A stretch of DNA of 64,000 nt from Rhizobium sp. Leaf453 (GCF_001425605.1 NZ_LMRG01000029.1:62001-126000), one strand, 5' to 3'; counted from the first letter of the stretch, positions 1 through 8,442 are shown. The notes: generated from the letters alone by a model not told the origin. Translations and numbers: made by a program.

Positions 1-1
1 C

Positions 2-112
2 AAGGGCTCGGACCGGGCAGCAGCGCTGCGCGCCGACCTGGCGATGTCGATGAGCAAGACAGATCTCGCTCTTGCCCTGCGCGCCGCTCGCGAATGGATG
101 ACAATGCATTGA
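2..112 (+). CDS. C-terminal fragment of an unidentified protein cut by the window edge
   Basis: Frame 2 is open from the window edge to a TGA at 110-112 and gives 36 residues ending in REWMTMH. The composition (Ala, Leu, Arg, Asp, helical) fits a real rhizobial coding end, but no motif is visible. It converges with the aminotransferase gene whose stop codon lies at 174-176. The family is not recognisable from this fragment, and it could be a chance open stretch. Confidence 0.35.
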   Translation, partial: KGSDRAAALRADLAMSMSKTDLALALRAAREWMTMH

Positions 113-173
113 CATATGATCGTATCCCCAGACGACGGTAGGGGCGGAGACCTCCAAAGATGGGGCCAGCCCC

Positions 174-1295
174 CTACTGCCGACCGACTGCTTTCAGGAC
201 TTTCGGCAAGGCTTCTTCCAGAAGCGCCATGTCTGCCTCCGGCCCGGTGCTGATCCGGATGCAACGGCTAAGCGGCGCAACGCCCGGCATGCGAATGAAA
301 ATGCCGTGATCGGCCATCAGACGATCGACAATCGAGCGCGCGAAAGCTGCGTCGTCCCCACAATCGATCGTGACGAAATTCGTCGCCGACGGCAGCGGCT
401 TCAGCCCATTGTCACGCGCGATGCCCGCGATTCTATCGCGCGCTGCCGCGATTTTCTCAACGACTTCCCTCAAGTAATCCTGATCCGCGAGCGCCGCCAG
501 GGCAGCTGCGGTGCCGATCCTGTTCATGCCGAAATGGTTGCGGATCTTGTCGAAGGCCTGCACCGTGCCCGGCGTGCCGATCGCATAGGCGACGCGCGCA
601 CCGGCCAGCCCATAGGCCTTGGAGAATGTGCGGGTGCGGATGATGTTGGGCCTGTCGATCAACGCATCGATGGCCGGGATCGTGTCCGCCGGTGCCGTCT
701 CCCCATAAGCCTCGTCGAGAATGAGCAGGCAGTCCTCCGGCAGGGCCTTTGCGAAAGTCACGACGCTCTCGGCACTGTGCCAACTACCCATCGGATTGTC
801 GGGATTGGCGAAATAGACCAGCGGCGCCTGTTCGTGCCGGACTGCCTCCAGCAGGCCTTCTAGGTCTTCGCGGTCATTCGCATAAGGCACTGTCACCAAC
901 CGGCCGCCATGACCTGCAACATGGAAATTGAACGTCGGGTAGCCGCCGAACGAGGTGACCACCGGCATGCCCGGTTCGATCACCAGCCGGACGATCTGGC
1001 CGAGCAGGCCGTCGATGCCTTCGCCGATCGCAAGATTGTTGGCGGAAATGCCGAGATGACGGGCCAGCGCTTCCTTCAGTTCGAAATTTTCCGGATCATT
1101 GTATTTCCAGACGCTGGTTGCCGCAGCCGTCATTGCCTCAAGGACAGACGGCGCAGGTCCGAAACCGCTTTCGTTCGCGCCTATCCGTGCCGATACGGCG
1201 CGGCCGCGCTGGCGCTCGATCGCTTCAGGTCCGACAAAGGGGATGGTGGAGGGCAGGGAGGAGACGAGTGGGGTGAAGCGGGAAAATGCGGACAT
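174..1295 (-). CDS. PLP-dependent aminotransferase, histidinol-phosphate aminotransferase-like (class I/II)
   Basis: A 373-residue fold-type I aminotransferase that uses pyridoxal phosphate to move amino groups. The NPDNPMG segment (Asn164-Gly170), LDEAY (Asp194, Tyr197) and the Schiff-base lysine Lys226 in FSKAYGLAGAR are all present, with an N-terminal RIGANESGFGP loop typical of HisC/CobD-like enzymes. Length matches the family (350-380 residues). No other his gene is nearby, so this is more likely a HisC paralogue, for example acting on aromatic amino acids, than the dedicated histidine enzyme. It is transcribed alone, leftwards. Family assignment is firm; substrate is open. Confidence 0.85.
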   Translation of the reverse strand: MSAFSRFTPLVSSLPSTIPFVGPEAIERQRGRAVSARIGANESGFGPAPSVLEAMTAAATSVWKYNDPENFELKEALARHLGISANNLAIGEGIDGLLGQIVRLVIEPGMPVVTSFGGYPTFNFHVAGHGGRLVTVPYANDREDLEGLLEAVRHEQAPLVYFANPDNPMGSWHSAESVVTFAKALPEDCLLILDEAYGETAPADTIPAIDALIDRPNIIRTRTFSKAYGLAGARVAYAIGTPGTVQAFDKIRNHFGMNRIGTAAALAALADQDYLREVVEKIAAARDRIAGIARDNGLKPLPSATNFVTIDCGDDAAFARSIVDRLMADHGIFIRMPGVAPLSRCIRISTGPEADMALLEEALPKVLKAVGRQ

Positions 1296-1403
1296 GCTGG
1301 ATCGGCCTGACGATGGATTAAATCGCGGCGGAGACTAGCGATGTTTCATCGTCAAGGAAACGGGAAACCGGCAGTGAAAAGCACTGCCGGAGACAGGCAT
1401 GTA

Positions 1404-1772
1404 TCAGTGCTTCTTCAATTCGCCGCCGGTGAAGAATTCGAAGCGGACGATCTGGTGGAGAAATTCTTCGTCGATCGGCTTGATGAAATGAACCTGGATC
1501 TGGTTATCCCGGCGAAAAACCTCGGCGCATCCGATGCGCTTCTTGGTGCCGACGATGGTCAGATAATAGTGTTCCGGCAAGCCGATCGTCGTGTTGACGA
1601 TGAAGCTGGCGCCACCGCGGGAGATTTCCACCATCTTGCAGGTTCGGGTCGATACACCGCCGAGTGCAGGGCGAACGGCCATCAGCGTTCCCGCCTGACC
1701 GATGGCGAAGCGCTCGAAGCGCTGCTCATACAGTTTCGAGCTAACCGTCGCGTACATCGTCGAATTCTGCAT
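1404..1772 (-). CDS. PilZ-domain-like protein (first of two)
   Basis: A 122-residue single-domain protein. I chose the ATG at 1772 because GAGGAAC lies 6-12 bases before it; a longer frame to 1844 lacks such a site. The sequence has an arginine-containing segment (RFERF) followed about 35 residues later by EISRGGASF, which aligns with the PilZ signature (D/N)xSxxG but with Glu at the first position. PilZ domains bind cyclic di-GMP in known members, and the changed residue makes binding here uncertain. No signal peptide or membrane segment. A second PilZ-like gene lies at 2465-2821, with a membrane protein gene between them. Confidence 0.7.
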   Translation of the reverse strand: MQNSTMYATVSSKLYEQRFERFAIGQAGTLMAVRPALGGVSTRTCKMVEISRGGASFIVNTTIGLPEHYYLTIVGTKKRIGCAEVFRRDNQIQVHFIKPIDEEFLHQIVRFEFFTGGELKKH

Positions 1773-1971
1773 CACCCGTTCCTCGATTGCGGCGGGCAGT
1801 GGACCAAAGGTCCGGCTTGCCTTGCCGATGGGGTTCGGCACCACCTTTCTCCCGAGGCAATGACCGATTTGACACAGAATTGTTCAGGGATGTTGCAATC
1901 CTTTGAAAACATTCCTTAAAAATTTAACGAGGGCTGAAATTGTTACACGTCGCTTACCGATTGTGGCTCGA

Positions 1972-2385
1972 TCAGCCGGTCTGGCCGGCGTAGTAATGGG
2001 CCGCGAGAAACCCGCAACCGGCAGCCAAGGCAGTCACGAACGTCCCCCAGGCCATGTCGACCAGCGATACCACCGGAGGCCAGCCCTTTAGTGTCGCCAG
2101 GTTGGTGATGTCATAGGTCCCGTAGGCCGCAAGGCCGAGAACGGCGCCATAGCCGAGAGCCAGTGGCAATGAATTGGCCTTCATGCCCGGCATCACGGCC
2201 AGAATCACGATCGCTGCGGCGAAGAAGAGATAAAAGAGCGCGGCGACCGCGAAATTCGGCGAGGGCAGCATCAGGGCCCCAAGTTGATCGCGATAGAAGG
2301 TGCGGGCCACCAATCCCAGCCAGATTGCATCAGCGGCCAGAAACGAAACAAGGGTTCCGGCATAGGCCAAAAGTACGGATTTCAT
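1972..2385 (-). CDS. DUF2177 family membrane protein
   Basis: About 137 residues from the ATG at 2385 (GAGG ten bases upstream); the frame extends to 2409 with an earlier ATG. Four hydrophobic segments are visible (about residues 4-22, 44-64, 75-95 and 108-130), with the DAIWLG and YDITNLATLKGW motifs typical of DUF2177. It is an inner-membrane protein of unknown function. It lies between two PilZ-like genes on the same strand, though 150-200-base spacers argue against tight co-transcription. The family call is made from motif and length. Confidence 0.75.
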   Translation of the reverse strand: MKSVLLAYAGTLVSFLAADAIWLGLVARTFYRDQLGALMLPSPNFAVAALFYLFFAAAIVILAVMPGMKANSLPLALGYGAVLGLAAYGTYDITNLATLKGWPPVVSLVDMAWGTFVTALAAGCGFLAAHYYAGQTG

Positions 2386-2464
2386 GTGAGCGCATCCTCG
2401 TTTCCCCATGATACGCGACCGGGAAACGGTTGGATTGCGGAAGCGCCGATAAATCGCCGGGAGG

Positions 2465-2821
2465 TCAGATCATTCCGCTGGTGAAATTCGCCCGGATGAG
2501 TCGGCTGACGAACTCCGCTGGCATCGGCACATTGAAGCGTACACCGAGTTCGGTGCGGCGGCGGTGGACCTCCGAGCAGCCGATTTCTTCCGGGAAGCCA
2601 TCGACTTGCAGAAAGAAATGCCGAGGCAGCAGAAGGTTGGCGTTGAAGTCGAGCATTGCGCCGCCGACGGAGATATGACGCAGCAGGCAGCGATATTTCG
2701 TCTTCGGCTTCAGGTGCTCCTCGACGACGAGGATGCGGCAGGGCCGCTCGATGTAATAGTGCTTGTATGTCGTGCTCGGCTGGCCAAACTTCGCCTCTGC
2801 GAGATGCATCACCATCGACAT
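2465..2821 (-). CDS. PilZ-domain-like protein (second of two)
   Basis: A 118-residue protein similar in size and layout to the one at 1404-1772. An ERPCRI segment precedes RHISVGGAML, which matches the PilZ (D/N)xSxxG motif except for His in the first position. The central part (LPRHFFLQVDGFPEEIGCSEVHRR) parallels the corresponding region of the other protein (LPEHYYL, then IGCAEVFRR). The two therefore look like paralogues that both lost the canonical acidic or amide residue. It is divergent from the caspase-like gene, sharing a 240-base intergenic region. Role in cyclic di-GMP signalling is an inference. Confidence 0.7.
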   Translation of the reverse strand: MSMVMHLAEAKFGQPSTTYKHYYIERPCRILVVEEHLKPKTKYRCLLRHISVGGAMLDFNANLLLPRHFFLQVDGFPEEIGCSEVHRRRTELGVRFNVPMPAEFVSRLIRANFTSGMI

Positions 2822-3062
2822 TGTAAACTCCGAAAATCAGGTTGGTTCGCCGGCCTTTGTCCGAACGGATGTATTTTCACCCCAGTGTCTTCATCCTTGC
2901 TTAAAAAAGCGCAAAAGCGGACATTGAAACGCGTTGGGTCATACGTAATACTTCCATGCAATGAGCGCGGTGATGCAATCTCGCGCCGAATCGATACGGG
3001 ATCATCTGTGCGGGCTGTGGGGCGGCGACGCTCCGGATGACGGCGCGGACCGGAGGGAAATC

Positions 3063-5285
3063 ATGTTCAAAGCTCATTCGCGGCGCTGGGCGCCAATCTT
3101 TTTTGTATCACTGTCGATTTTCGCCTTTCAGGCCGGCGTGGCGGAAGCTGCCAAGCGCGTCGCCCTTTTGATCGGCAACGAGAAATACGAGGCGACATCG
3201 CAGCTCAACAATCCGGCCAACGACGTCGAACTGATGAAACAGTCATTCGAGGATGCCGGGTTCGATACCGTCACGACGGTTCATGATGTCGATCGTGGCT
3301 CGATGGTGAAGGCCCTGCGTGACTTCGAGGATACGGCCACCGGCGCCGATGTCGCCATCATCTATTATTCCGGCCACGGCATGGAGATGAATGGCGAAAA
3401 CTTCCTTTTGCCCGTTGATGTGTCCCTCAAGACCGACAAGGATGTGGAGGACGAAGCCATTCCGCTCGACCGCGTGCAGCGATCGCTGGAGGGCGCGACC
3501 CGGCTGAAGCTGGTCATTCTGGATGCCTGCCGCAACAATCCGTTCGAACAGTCCATGACCCGTTCGATCTCGACTCGTGCGGTCAGCCGCGGTCTCGCCC
3601 GCGTCGAGCCCGAATCGGCCGATCTGCTGGTCGCCTTCGCCTCGAAGGCAGGCACAGTGGCCATGGACGGCGAGGGCAAGAACAGCCCGTTCGCAACGGC
3701 ACTGTCAAAATATCTGACCGAACCCGGGGTCGATGTCCGTATCGCGCTCGGCAAGGTACGCGACGAGGTCGTCAGCGCGACAAACCGTGAGCAGGAGCCT
3801 TTCGTATATGGCTCTCTTGGCGGCGCGCAGATCTTCCTGAACATTAAGGAAGTCAACATCAACGTCACCAACAACGGCAATACGCAGGAGGTCTCGCCGA
3901 ACGGCCAGTCCGCAGCGGCCGCCGATTGGCAGAATATCCGCGATCTCGCCGACAAGGACCTGATCGAGGTCTTCCTCACCAAGCATGGCTCGGACCCGGT
4001 CTACAAGATGCTGGCCGAGAAGAAGCTGAAACTGCTGGAAGAGGCGGCTCAAACCTCCGTCACCCCGGATGAAATCGCCTGGGAGGCACTCAAGCAGTCG
4101 ACCGATGCGGCGGCACTGACGCGCTTTCTCGAGCGCTATCCCGACAGCAAGCACAAGGCGGAAGCGGAAGTCCAGATCGCGGCGCTTGAGCCGAAGAAGG
4201 GCCTGAATATCTCGCAGACCGGCAAGGACACGCAGGCCTCGCGCGATTGCTATCTTCTGGCCGGTGAGCCGCAATCCATGCCTGGCTTCCTCGGCGTCGG
4301 CTTCCCGAAGATCGATTCCTCAAGGGCGTTGACGGCCTGTGCGCAGGCGGTGAACGAAAATCCCGATGACATGATGCTCGTCAACATGCTCGGACGCGCC
4401 CAGGATGCCGGCCGCAACTATGTCGACGCGCGCGCCAACTACCAGAAGGCCGCTGATGGCGGCAACATGTACGCGCTGACCAACCTTGCCTGGTTCTCGA
4501 TCTACGGCACCGACGGTCCCGTCGATATCGAAAAGGGCAAGAGCATGTTCGAGCAGGCGGCTGGTGCCGGCAATGCCTATGCGCAGGCCTCGCTCGGCTG
4601 GCTGTACCGCGAAGGCTATGGCGGCGTCCCGCAGGATTATGCCGAGGCCTTGAGATTGTACACGGCGTCCGCCAATCAGGGCTATGCCAATGCGATGGCA
4701 ACGCTCGGCTGGTTCTATCGCGAAGGAAACGGTGTTCCGAAGGACTTCGACCAGTCGCTATCCTGGTACCAGAAGGCAGCCGAGGGCGGCGACGCCAATG
4801 CCATGTCCTCGCTCGGCTGGGCCTATCAGAATGGCCTCGGTACGACTCAGGACTATCTCGAAGCAAAGAAATGGTACGAAAAGGCCGCCAATGTCGGTGA
4901 CTCCTATTCGATGGCGCTGCTCGGCTGGTTCTATGATGTCGGCAACGGCGTTCCGCAGGATTACGCCCAGGCGCGCAACTGGTATGAAATGGCGGCCAAT
5001 GCCGGCAGCGCCTATGCGATGGGCAACCTGAGTCGCCTCTATGACTTCGGACTTGGCACCAAGGCCGATCCGAAGGAGGCCGTGCGCTGGGCTGCCGCCA
5101 GCGTCGAGGGCGGGGATCCGTCAAAGCTGAATGAAATGAAGACCTCGCCAAACAATTTCACGCCGGCCTTCCGCAAGGAAATCCAGGCGCTGCTCAGGGA
5201 TCGCGGTTTTTACAGCGGCCCGCTGGATGGCGAATTTGGTGCCGCCACGCTGGCCGCAATCGACCGTCTGGCAAGCAAAACCTGA
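3063..5285 (+). CDS. Secreted caspase-like (peptidase C14) protein with Sel1 repeats and C-terminal peptidoglycan-binding-like domain
   Basis: 740 residues from the ATG at 3063, preceded by GGAGG six bases away; an upstream in-frame ATG at 2961 has no such site. Residues 1-29 form a signal peptide ending AEA. A caspase p20-type domain follows, with the catalytic dyad visible as His105 in YYSGHG and Cys156 in LDACRNNPF. A linker leads to at least six Sel1-type repeats (GWxYxxGxGVPxDYxxAxxWYxKAAxxG) from about residue 460 to 680, then a 35-residue end (LLRDRGFYSGPLDGEFG) resembling peptidoglycan-binding repeats. The predicted location is the periplasm. Bacterial members cleave proteins in stress or death responses; the target here is unknown. 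Confidence 0.88.
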   Translation: MFKAHSRRWAPIFFVSLSIFAFQAGVAEAAKRVALLIGNEKYEATSQLNNPANDVELMKQSFEDAGFDTVTTVHDVDRGSMVKALRDFEDTATGADVAIIYYSGHGMEMNGENFLLPVDVSLKTDKDVEDEAIPLDRVQRSLEGATRLKLVILDACRNNPFEQSMTRSISTRAVSRGLARVEPESADLLVAFASKAGTVAMDGEGKNSPFATALSKYLTEPGVDVRIALGKVRDEVVSATNREQEPFVYGSLGGAQIFLNIKEVNINVTNNGNTQEVSPNGQSAAAADWQNIRDLADKDLIEVFLTKHGSDPVYKMLAEKKLKLLEEAAQTSVTPDEIAWEALKQSTDAAALTRFLERYPDSKHKAEAEVQIAALEPKKGLNISQTGKDTQASRDCYLLAGEPQSMPGFLGVGFPKIDSSRALTACAQAVNENPDDMMLVNMLGRAQDAGRNYVDARANYQKAADGGNMYALTNLAWFSIYGTDGPVDIEKGKSMFEQAAGAGNAYAQASLGWLYREGYGGVPQDYAEALRLYTASANQGYANAMATLGWFYREGNGVPKDFDQSLSWYQKAAEGGDANAMSSLGWAYQNGLGTTQDYLEAKKWYEKAANVGDSYSMALLGWFYDVGNGVPQDYAQARNWYEMAANAGSAYAMGNLSRLYDFGLGTKADPKEAVRWAAASVEGGDPSKLNEMKTSPNNFTPAFRKEIQALLRDRGFYSGPLDGEFGAATLAAIDRLASKT

Positions 5286-5302
5286 TTGCTATCGGCGGAA
5301 TC

Positions 5303-5336
5303 AAAAAGGCCGGGCGCGATAGCGACCCGGCCTTTT
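5303..5336. terminator. Bidirectional intrinsic terminator
   Basis: Perfect 11-base arms (5304-5314 and 5326-5336) enclose a GGCCGGG/CCCGGCC core, with an A-run on the left and a T-run on the right. It serves both the rightward caspase-like gene and the leftward small gene at 5354-5551. Confidence 0.85.
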
Positions 5337-5353
5337 CATGCGGGTGTAATCCG

Positions 5354-5551
5354 TCAGCGCCCGTTTTCCAGCGCCTTCAAGGCCACCTGGCCTGCGGCAT
5401 GCGCTTCCAGCTGGCTGGTGAATTGACCCTGCGCGGGATAGACCACCGTGCCGCGCTTGATGACGAAGCTCCATCGGCCGTTGCGGCGTTTTTCGATCGT
5501 CACCTGCGTGACCGGCTTGTTGTCGCTGTTCATCGATGATTCCCTGATCAT
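5354..5551 (-). CDS. Small conserved-looking basic protein of unknown function
   Basis: 65 residues from the ATG at 5551, which has an excellent ribosome-binding site (GGGGAGG, seven bases away). It is basic at the N-terminal half (IEKRRNGRWSFVIKRG) and predicted cytosolic. A phrase such as VTIEKRRNGRWSF suggests a small beta-rich fold, but I do not recognise a named family. The gene is monocistronic, bounded by the shared terminator at 5303-5336, and lies 250 bases left of tRNA-Ser. The strong ribosome-binding site and clean terminator make it likely to be real. Confidence 0.65.
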   Translation of the reverse strand: MIRESSMNSDNKPVTQVTIEKRRNGRWSFVIKRGTVVYPAQGQFTSQLEAHAAGQVALKALENGR

Positions 5552-5799
5552 TCCGGGGCCTCCCCTGTTGATCGCAAGCAATACTCCAAGACGCTGCTAT
5601 CCGGCAATCGCCAAGGTCAACCGGCCGACCACAGGCTGATTCGTGTCCGGAAGCGCCGCGATTGGCCAAAGTCGAAAGCCGCCCCACCGGTTTTCCATGC
5701 CCTTGTGTCTCGCCTAGCGACCCACAAACACAACTTTGTCGCAGCAAACCGCAAAAATCCCTTGCAATGAAAGGCTCGTGACTCTAGTCAGGCGCTAAC

Positions 5800-5889
5800 G
5801 GAGAGGTGGCCGAGTGGTCGAAGGCGCTCCCCTGCTAAGGGAGTATACCCGGAAGGGTATCGAGGGTTCGAATCCCTTCTTCTCCGCCA
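5800..5889 (+). tRNA. tRNA-Ser (anticodon GCT)
   Basis: A 90-base class II tRNA. The acceptor stem GGAGAGG pairs with CTTCTCC, the anticodon stem CTCCC/GGGAG encloses the loop with GCT at 5834-5836, and a long variable arm (TACCC/GGGTA) is present. The T-loop is TTCGAAT, the discriminator base is G and CCA is encoded. It decodes AGC and AGT. Confidence 0.97.
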
Positions 5890-5960
5890 CTTTCCTTTTC
5901 ATTTTCCGAGAAGCGGTGTGTAGTTTCGCCAGCCATGTCTCGCCGGCATCGGGTCAGGAC

Positions 5961-6710
5961 TTAGCCTCTTCCGTTGCGATCCGGCGATTGTGCACCTTCC
6001 CACAGCGGCAGGCCGACCGATTCAGATACGCGTGGATCGCTGGTGAACAGTGGCAGGCCGCGTTGCGATAGTTCGCGCAGGATCTGGACATCCATGTTCG
6101 TATGCAGCCTCTCCTTGTTGAGGGTGTTATAGACATGGCCGCTCGAAAACGGGTCGATACCGGTGATCACAACAGCCGGTGCGCCGTTATGGAAGGCATA
6201 AAGCACGGCAGTAATGCCATTTGAGAATTTGGCTTCATTGTCGCTTTCGGAAATGATGCGGCCGAGAACACTTTCCGCCAGCCGGGTGCGATGATACTGG
6301 CCGATGAGGCGCAAGTCGCCAAAGCCATAGTTGAACGCGGCGAGCCCCTCGCGCAACGACTGCTCGCTGTCGGGCCATCGCAGGACATAGAGTGTGCCGC
6401 ATTGTTTTCCGTTCAACGCCTTTCGCACCGCGACAGCCCGTTCACCTTTTCCACGAACCTGATTGAACTGTAGAAAGGTGACGTCCGGCGACGCGATGCC
6501 CCAAGCTTGCGTGGCCGCCTGGGATCCATTGATGCAGATGATTTGAAACCGCTCATCGAAACCCACGGGCAGATGCGAAACCGGCGCGGATCCGACGATC
6601 AGCGCCGGGCCACCCATTGGCTCCTTCGGCCATTCCGGCCGGTTCAAGCGATATTTCAGCAGATACCGCATGGAACGGCGCCACCGATTGAGCTGTTTAA
6701 GCCATTCCAT
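5961..6710 (-). CDS. GT42-like putative glycosyltransferase (sialyltransferase-type fold) or related unknown protein
   Basis: About 249 residues from the ATG at 6710; the frame continues to a TTG at 6788, and no strong ribosome-binding site settles the start. An N-terminal basic stretch leads to ALIVGSAPVSHLP and ICINGS, resembling the nucleotide-binding start of GT42 enzymes. Later FSNGITAVLYAF and ITGIDPFSSGHVYN resemble the sialyl-motif region of Campylobacter Cst proteins (TSGVYM, SGIDFY). No signal peptide. It stands alone between tRNA-Ser and the porin. The match is by eye and distant, so a plain hypothetical protein remains possible. Confidence 0.55.
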   Translation of the reverse strand: MEWLKQLNRWRRSMRYLLKYRLNRPEWPKEPMGGPALIVGSAPVSHLPVGFDERFQIICINGSQAATQAWGIASPDVTFLQFNQVRGKGERAVAVRKALNGKQCGTLYVLRWPDSEQSLREGLAAFNYGFGDLRLIGQYHRTRLAESVLGRIISESDNEAKFSNGITAVLYAFHNGAPAVVITGIDPFSSGHVYNTLNKERLHTNMDVQILRELSQRGLPLFTSDPRVSESVGLPLWEGAQSPDRNGRG

Positions 6711-7329
6711 GGGATATTGACCACCAGAGAAGGGTTCAAGGATTCGACGCCGGATAATGCCTCGGTCCGCATGAGGGGCCAAGGACAATTTCGAATCTTA
6801 CCGACGGCCAGTTCGATACGTTGTTGCAGTCGTATCCACTTGGATCTCCAAATCGGCGGTAACGTTGATTCTGCGATTCCGTGGGACGCTTCGATGATTG
6901 CGCGGTGATTCTGCTTTGCTGTTGTAGCCGAAGACACGTCATTGCGGATTTTTCCAAGATATAGATCGCTCGCGAATCTGCCTCCGGACCCGGATTTCGC
7001 CTCAATCTTGCCTCGTTATGACACGCGGAAGGCCGAACCGGCTTCTGCTAACCCACAGTGGATAAAGGGTTTTCTTAACCCCTTGTTAAGAACTTGCCAC
7101 GGCTTGGGGCGATTTTGTGTCGTTTCAGCAACAGGGCATGGGGAAGGGTTCATCAAACAGCACGAACTCGCAAGTTGGTGATTGCGCCAACGATCCGGTC
7201 TTGTATTTTCAACTCCGGAAGCAAGGGCGGTTGATCGTCCGACTTCTTAAATGTTGGGGATGGGGCAGGGAATACTGTCCTTCAGTATAATACCCAGACC
7301 TGTTTGAAACTTTTGACTGGAGGTCAGAA
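6711..7329. promoter_or_regulatory. Long intergenic region upstream of the porin
   Basis: About 620 bases with no convincing gene; the open frames here lack ribosome-binding sites and rhizobial codon use. It holds a CtrA-type site at 7072-7092, a DnaA-box-like 9-mer at 7057-7065, and a small inverted repeat ATACTG/CAGTAT near 7272-7288 close to the porin start. Confidence 0.5.
7072..7092. promoter_or_regulatory. CtrA full-site consensus within a perfect palindrome
   Basis: TTCTTAAC (7072-7079) and GTTAAGAA (7085-7092) are perfect inverted arms around CCCTT. This places TTAA at 7075-7078 and 7086-7089 exactly seven bases apart, the consensus for the cell-cycle regulator CtrA. It lies 238 bases before the porin start. 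Confidence 0.6.
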
Positions 7330-8340
7330 ATGAACATCAAGAGCCTTCTTCTCGGCTCCGCTGCGGCTCTCGCAGCAGTATCCGGTGCCCAGGCAGCTGA
7401 CGCTATCGTAGCTGCTGAGCCGGAGCCCATGGAATACGTTCGCGTTTGCGACGCTTTCGGTACCGGCTACTTCTACATCCCGGGCACGGAAACCTGCCTG
7501 AAGATCGGCGGTTACGTCCGTTTCCAGACCAACTTCGGTCGTGATGAAGTTCGTAACGGCGCCTTCGACTCGGGCAACGGCACGTCTGACTGGGATACGT
7601 TCACCCGCGGCCAGCTGCAGTTCGATGCCAAGAACGACACCGAACTTGGCACGCTGGAAAGCACCATCGTTCTGCAGACCAACGCTGACGCGGCTGGCAA
7701 CAGCGACTCGACGTTCCTCGATACGGCTTCGATCGGCATCGCTGGCTTCAAGTTCGGCTACTACTACAGCTGGTGGGATGATGGCATCGCTGGTGAAGTC
7801 GACGCCCTCGCAACCAACACCCTGTTCAACTCGATCTCGTACACCTACGACGGCGGCGCATTCAAGGCTGGCGTTTCGGTTGACGAAATCGAAGGCCTGA
7901 CCACGAAGGACAACGGCGTTGGCGTTGCTGCCATGGTTTCCGGCTCGGTTGGCGGCGTTACGGCTACCCTGCTCGGCGGCTACGACACCGAACAGGAAGA
8001 AGGCGCTATCCGCGCTATCCTGTCGGCAGAAGTCGGCCCGGGCACGTTCAGCCTGGCTGGTGTCTACGCAACCGACCCGAACGTCTACTACAACGAATCC
8101 GAATGGACCGTTGCAGCATCGTATGAGTTCAAGGCAACGGACAAGCTGACCCTGACGGTCGGTGGTCAGTACTTTGGTGAATTCGCATTCATCGAAGATG
8201 TTGACGGCTGGCGCGTTGGTGCCGACGCTGCTTACCAGATCACCGATGGTCTGAAGAGCCTCGTTTCGGTTCGTTACCAGGACGTCGACGATCGCGACGA
8301 TCAGGTTTCGGGCTTCGTCCGCCTGCAGCGCGACTTCTAA
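7330..8340 (+). CDS. ropA: RopA-type outer-membrane porin
   Basis: 336 residues. Residues 1-22 are a signal peptide ending AQA, followed by the conserved rhizobial porin start EPMEYVRVCDAFGTGYFYIPG and CLKIGGYVRF. The rest alternates polar and hydrophobic residues in beta strands, with an aspartate- and glycine-rich composition, and ends in phenylalanine (LQRDF), the outer-membrane assembly signal. GGAGG precedes the start. Codon use is restricted and unlike its neighbours (GCT, CGT, GTT, AAG favoured), as in very highly expressed genes. The product is a trimeric diffusion pore. The symbol follows the Rhizobium RopA family; the exact paralogue is not determined. Confidence 0.9.
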   Translation: MNIKSLLLGSAAALAAVSGAQAADAIVAAEPEPMEYVRVCDAFGTGYFYIPGTETCLKIGGYVRFQTNFGRDEVRNGAFDSGNGTSDWDTFTRGQLQFDAKNDTELGTLESTIVLQTNADAAGNSDSTFLDTASIGIAGFKFGYYYSWWDDGIAGEVDALATNTLFNSISYTYDGGAFKAGVSVDEIEGLTTKDNGVGVAAMVSGSVGGVTATLLGGYDTEQEEGAIRAILSAEVGPGTFSLAGVYATDPNVYYNESEWTVAASYEFKATDKLTLTVGGQYFGEFAFIEDVDGWRVGADAAYQITDGLKSLVSVRYQDVDDRDDQVSGFVRLQRDF

Positions 8341-8364
8341 TCTCTGGCATCTTGTCAGTGATGG

Positions 8365-8393
8365 AAAGCCCGGTCGAAAGACCGGGCTTTTTT
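8365..8393 (+). terminator. Intrinsic terminator of the porin gene
   Basis: Perfect 10-base arms AAAGCCCGGT and ACCGGGCTTT enclose CGAAAG and are followed by further T residues, 24 bases after the porin stop. Confidence 0.92.
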
Positions 8394-8442
8394 CGTTTTG
8401 CGTTCCTTGTTGCCCAAGGCGTCCAATGGACTGCGTGGTTCC

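Noticed and set aside
2961-3062. In-frame N-terminal extension of the caspase-like protein
   Set aside because: It has no ribosome-binding site and would place the signal peptide internally; the ATG at 3063 follows GGAGG.
5800-6710. Genomic island integrated at tRNA-Ser
   Set aside because: No integrase, no direct repeat of the tRNA 3' end was seen nearby, and flanking composition is ordinary.
7057-7092. Chromosome replication origin
   Set aside because: One DnaA-like 9-mer and one CtrA site are too few, and no origin-linked genes such as hemE or dnaA are in the window.
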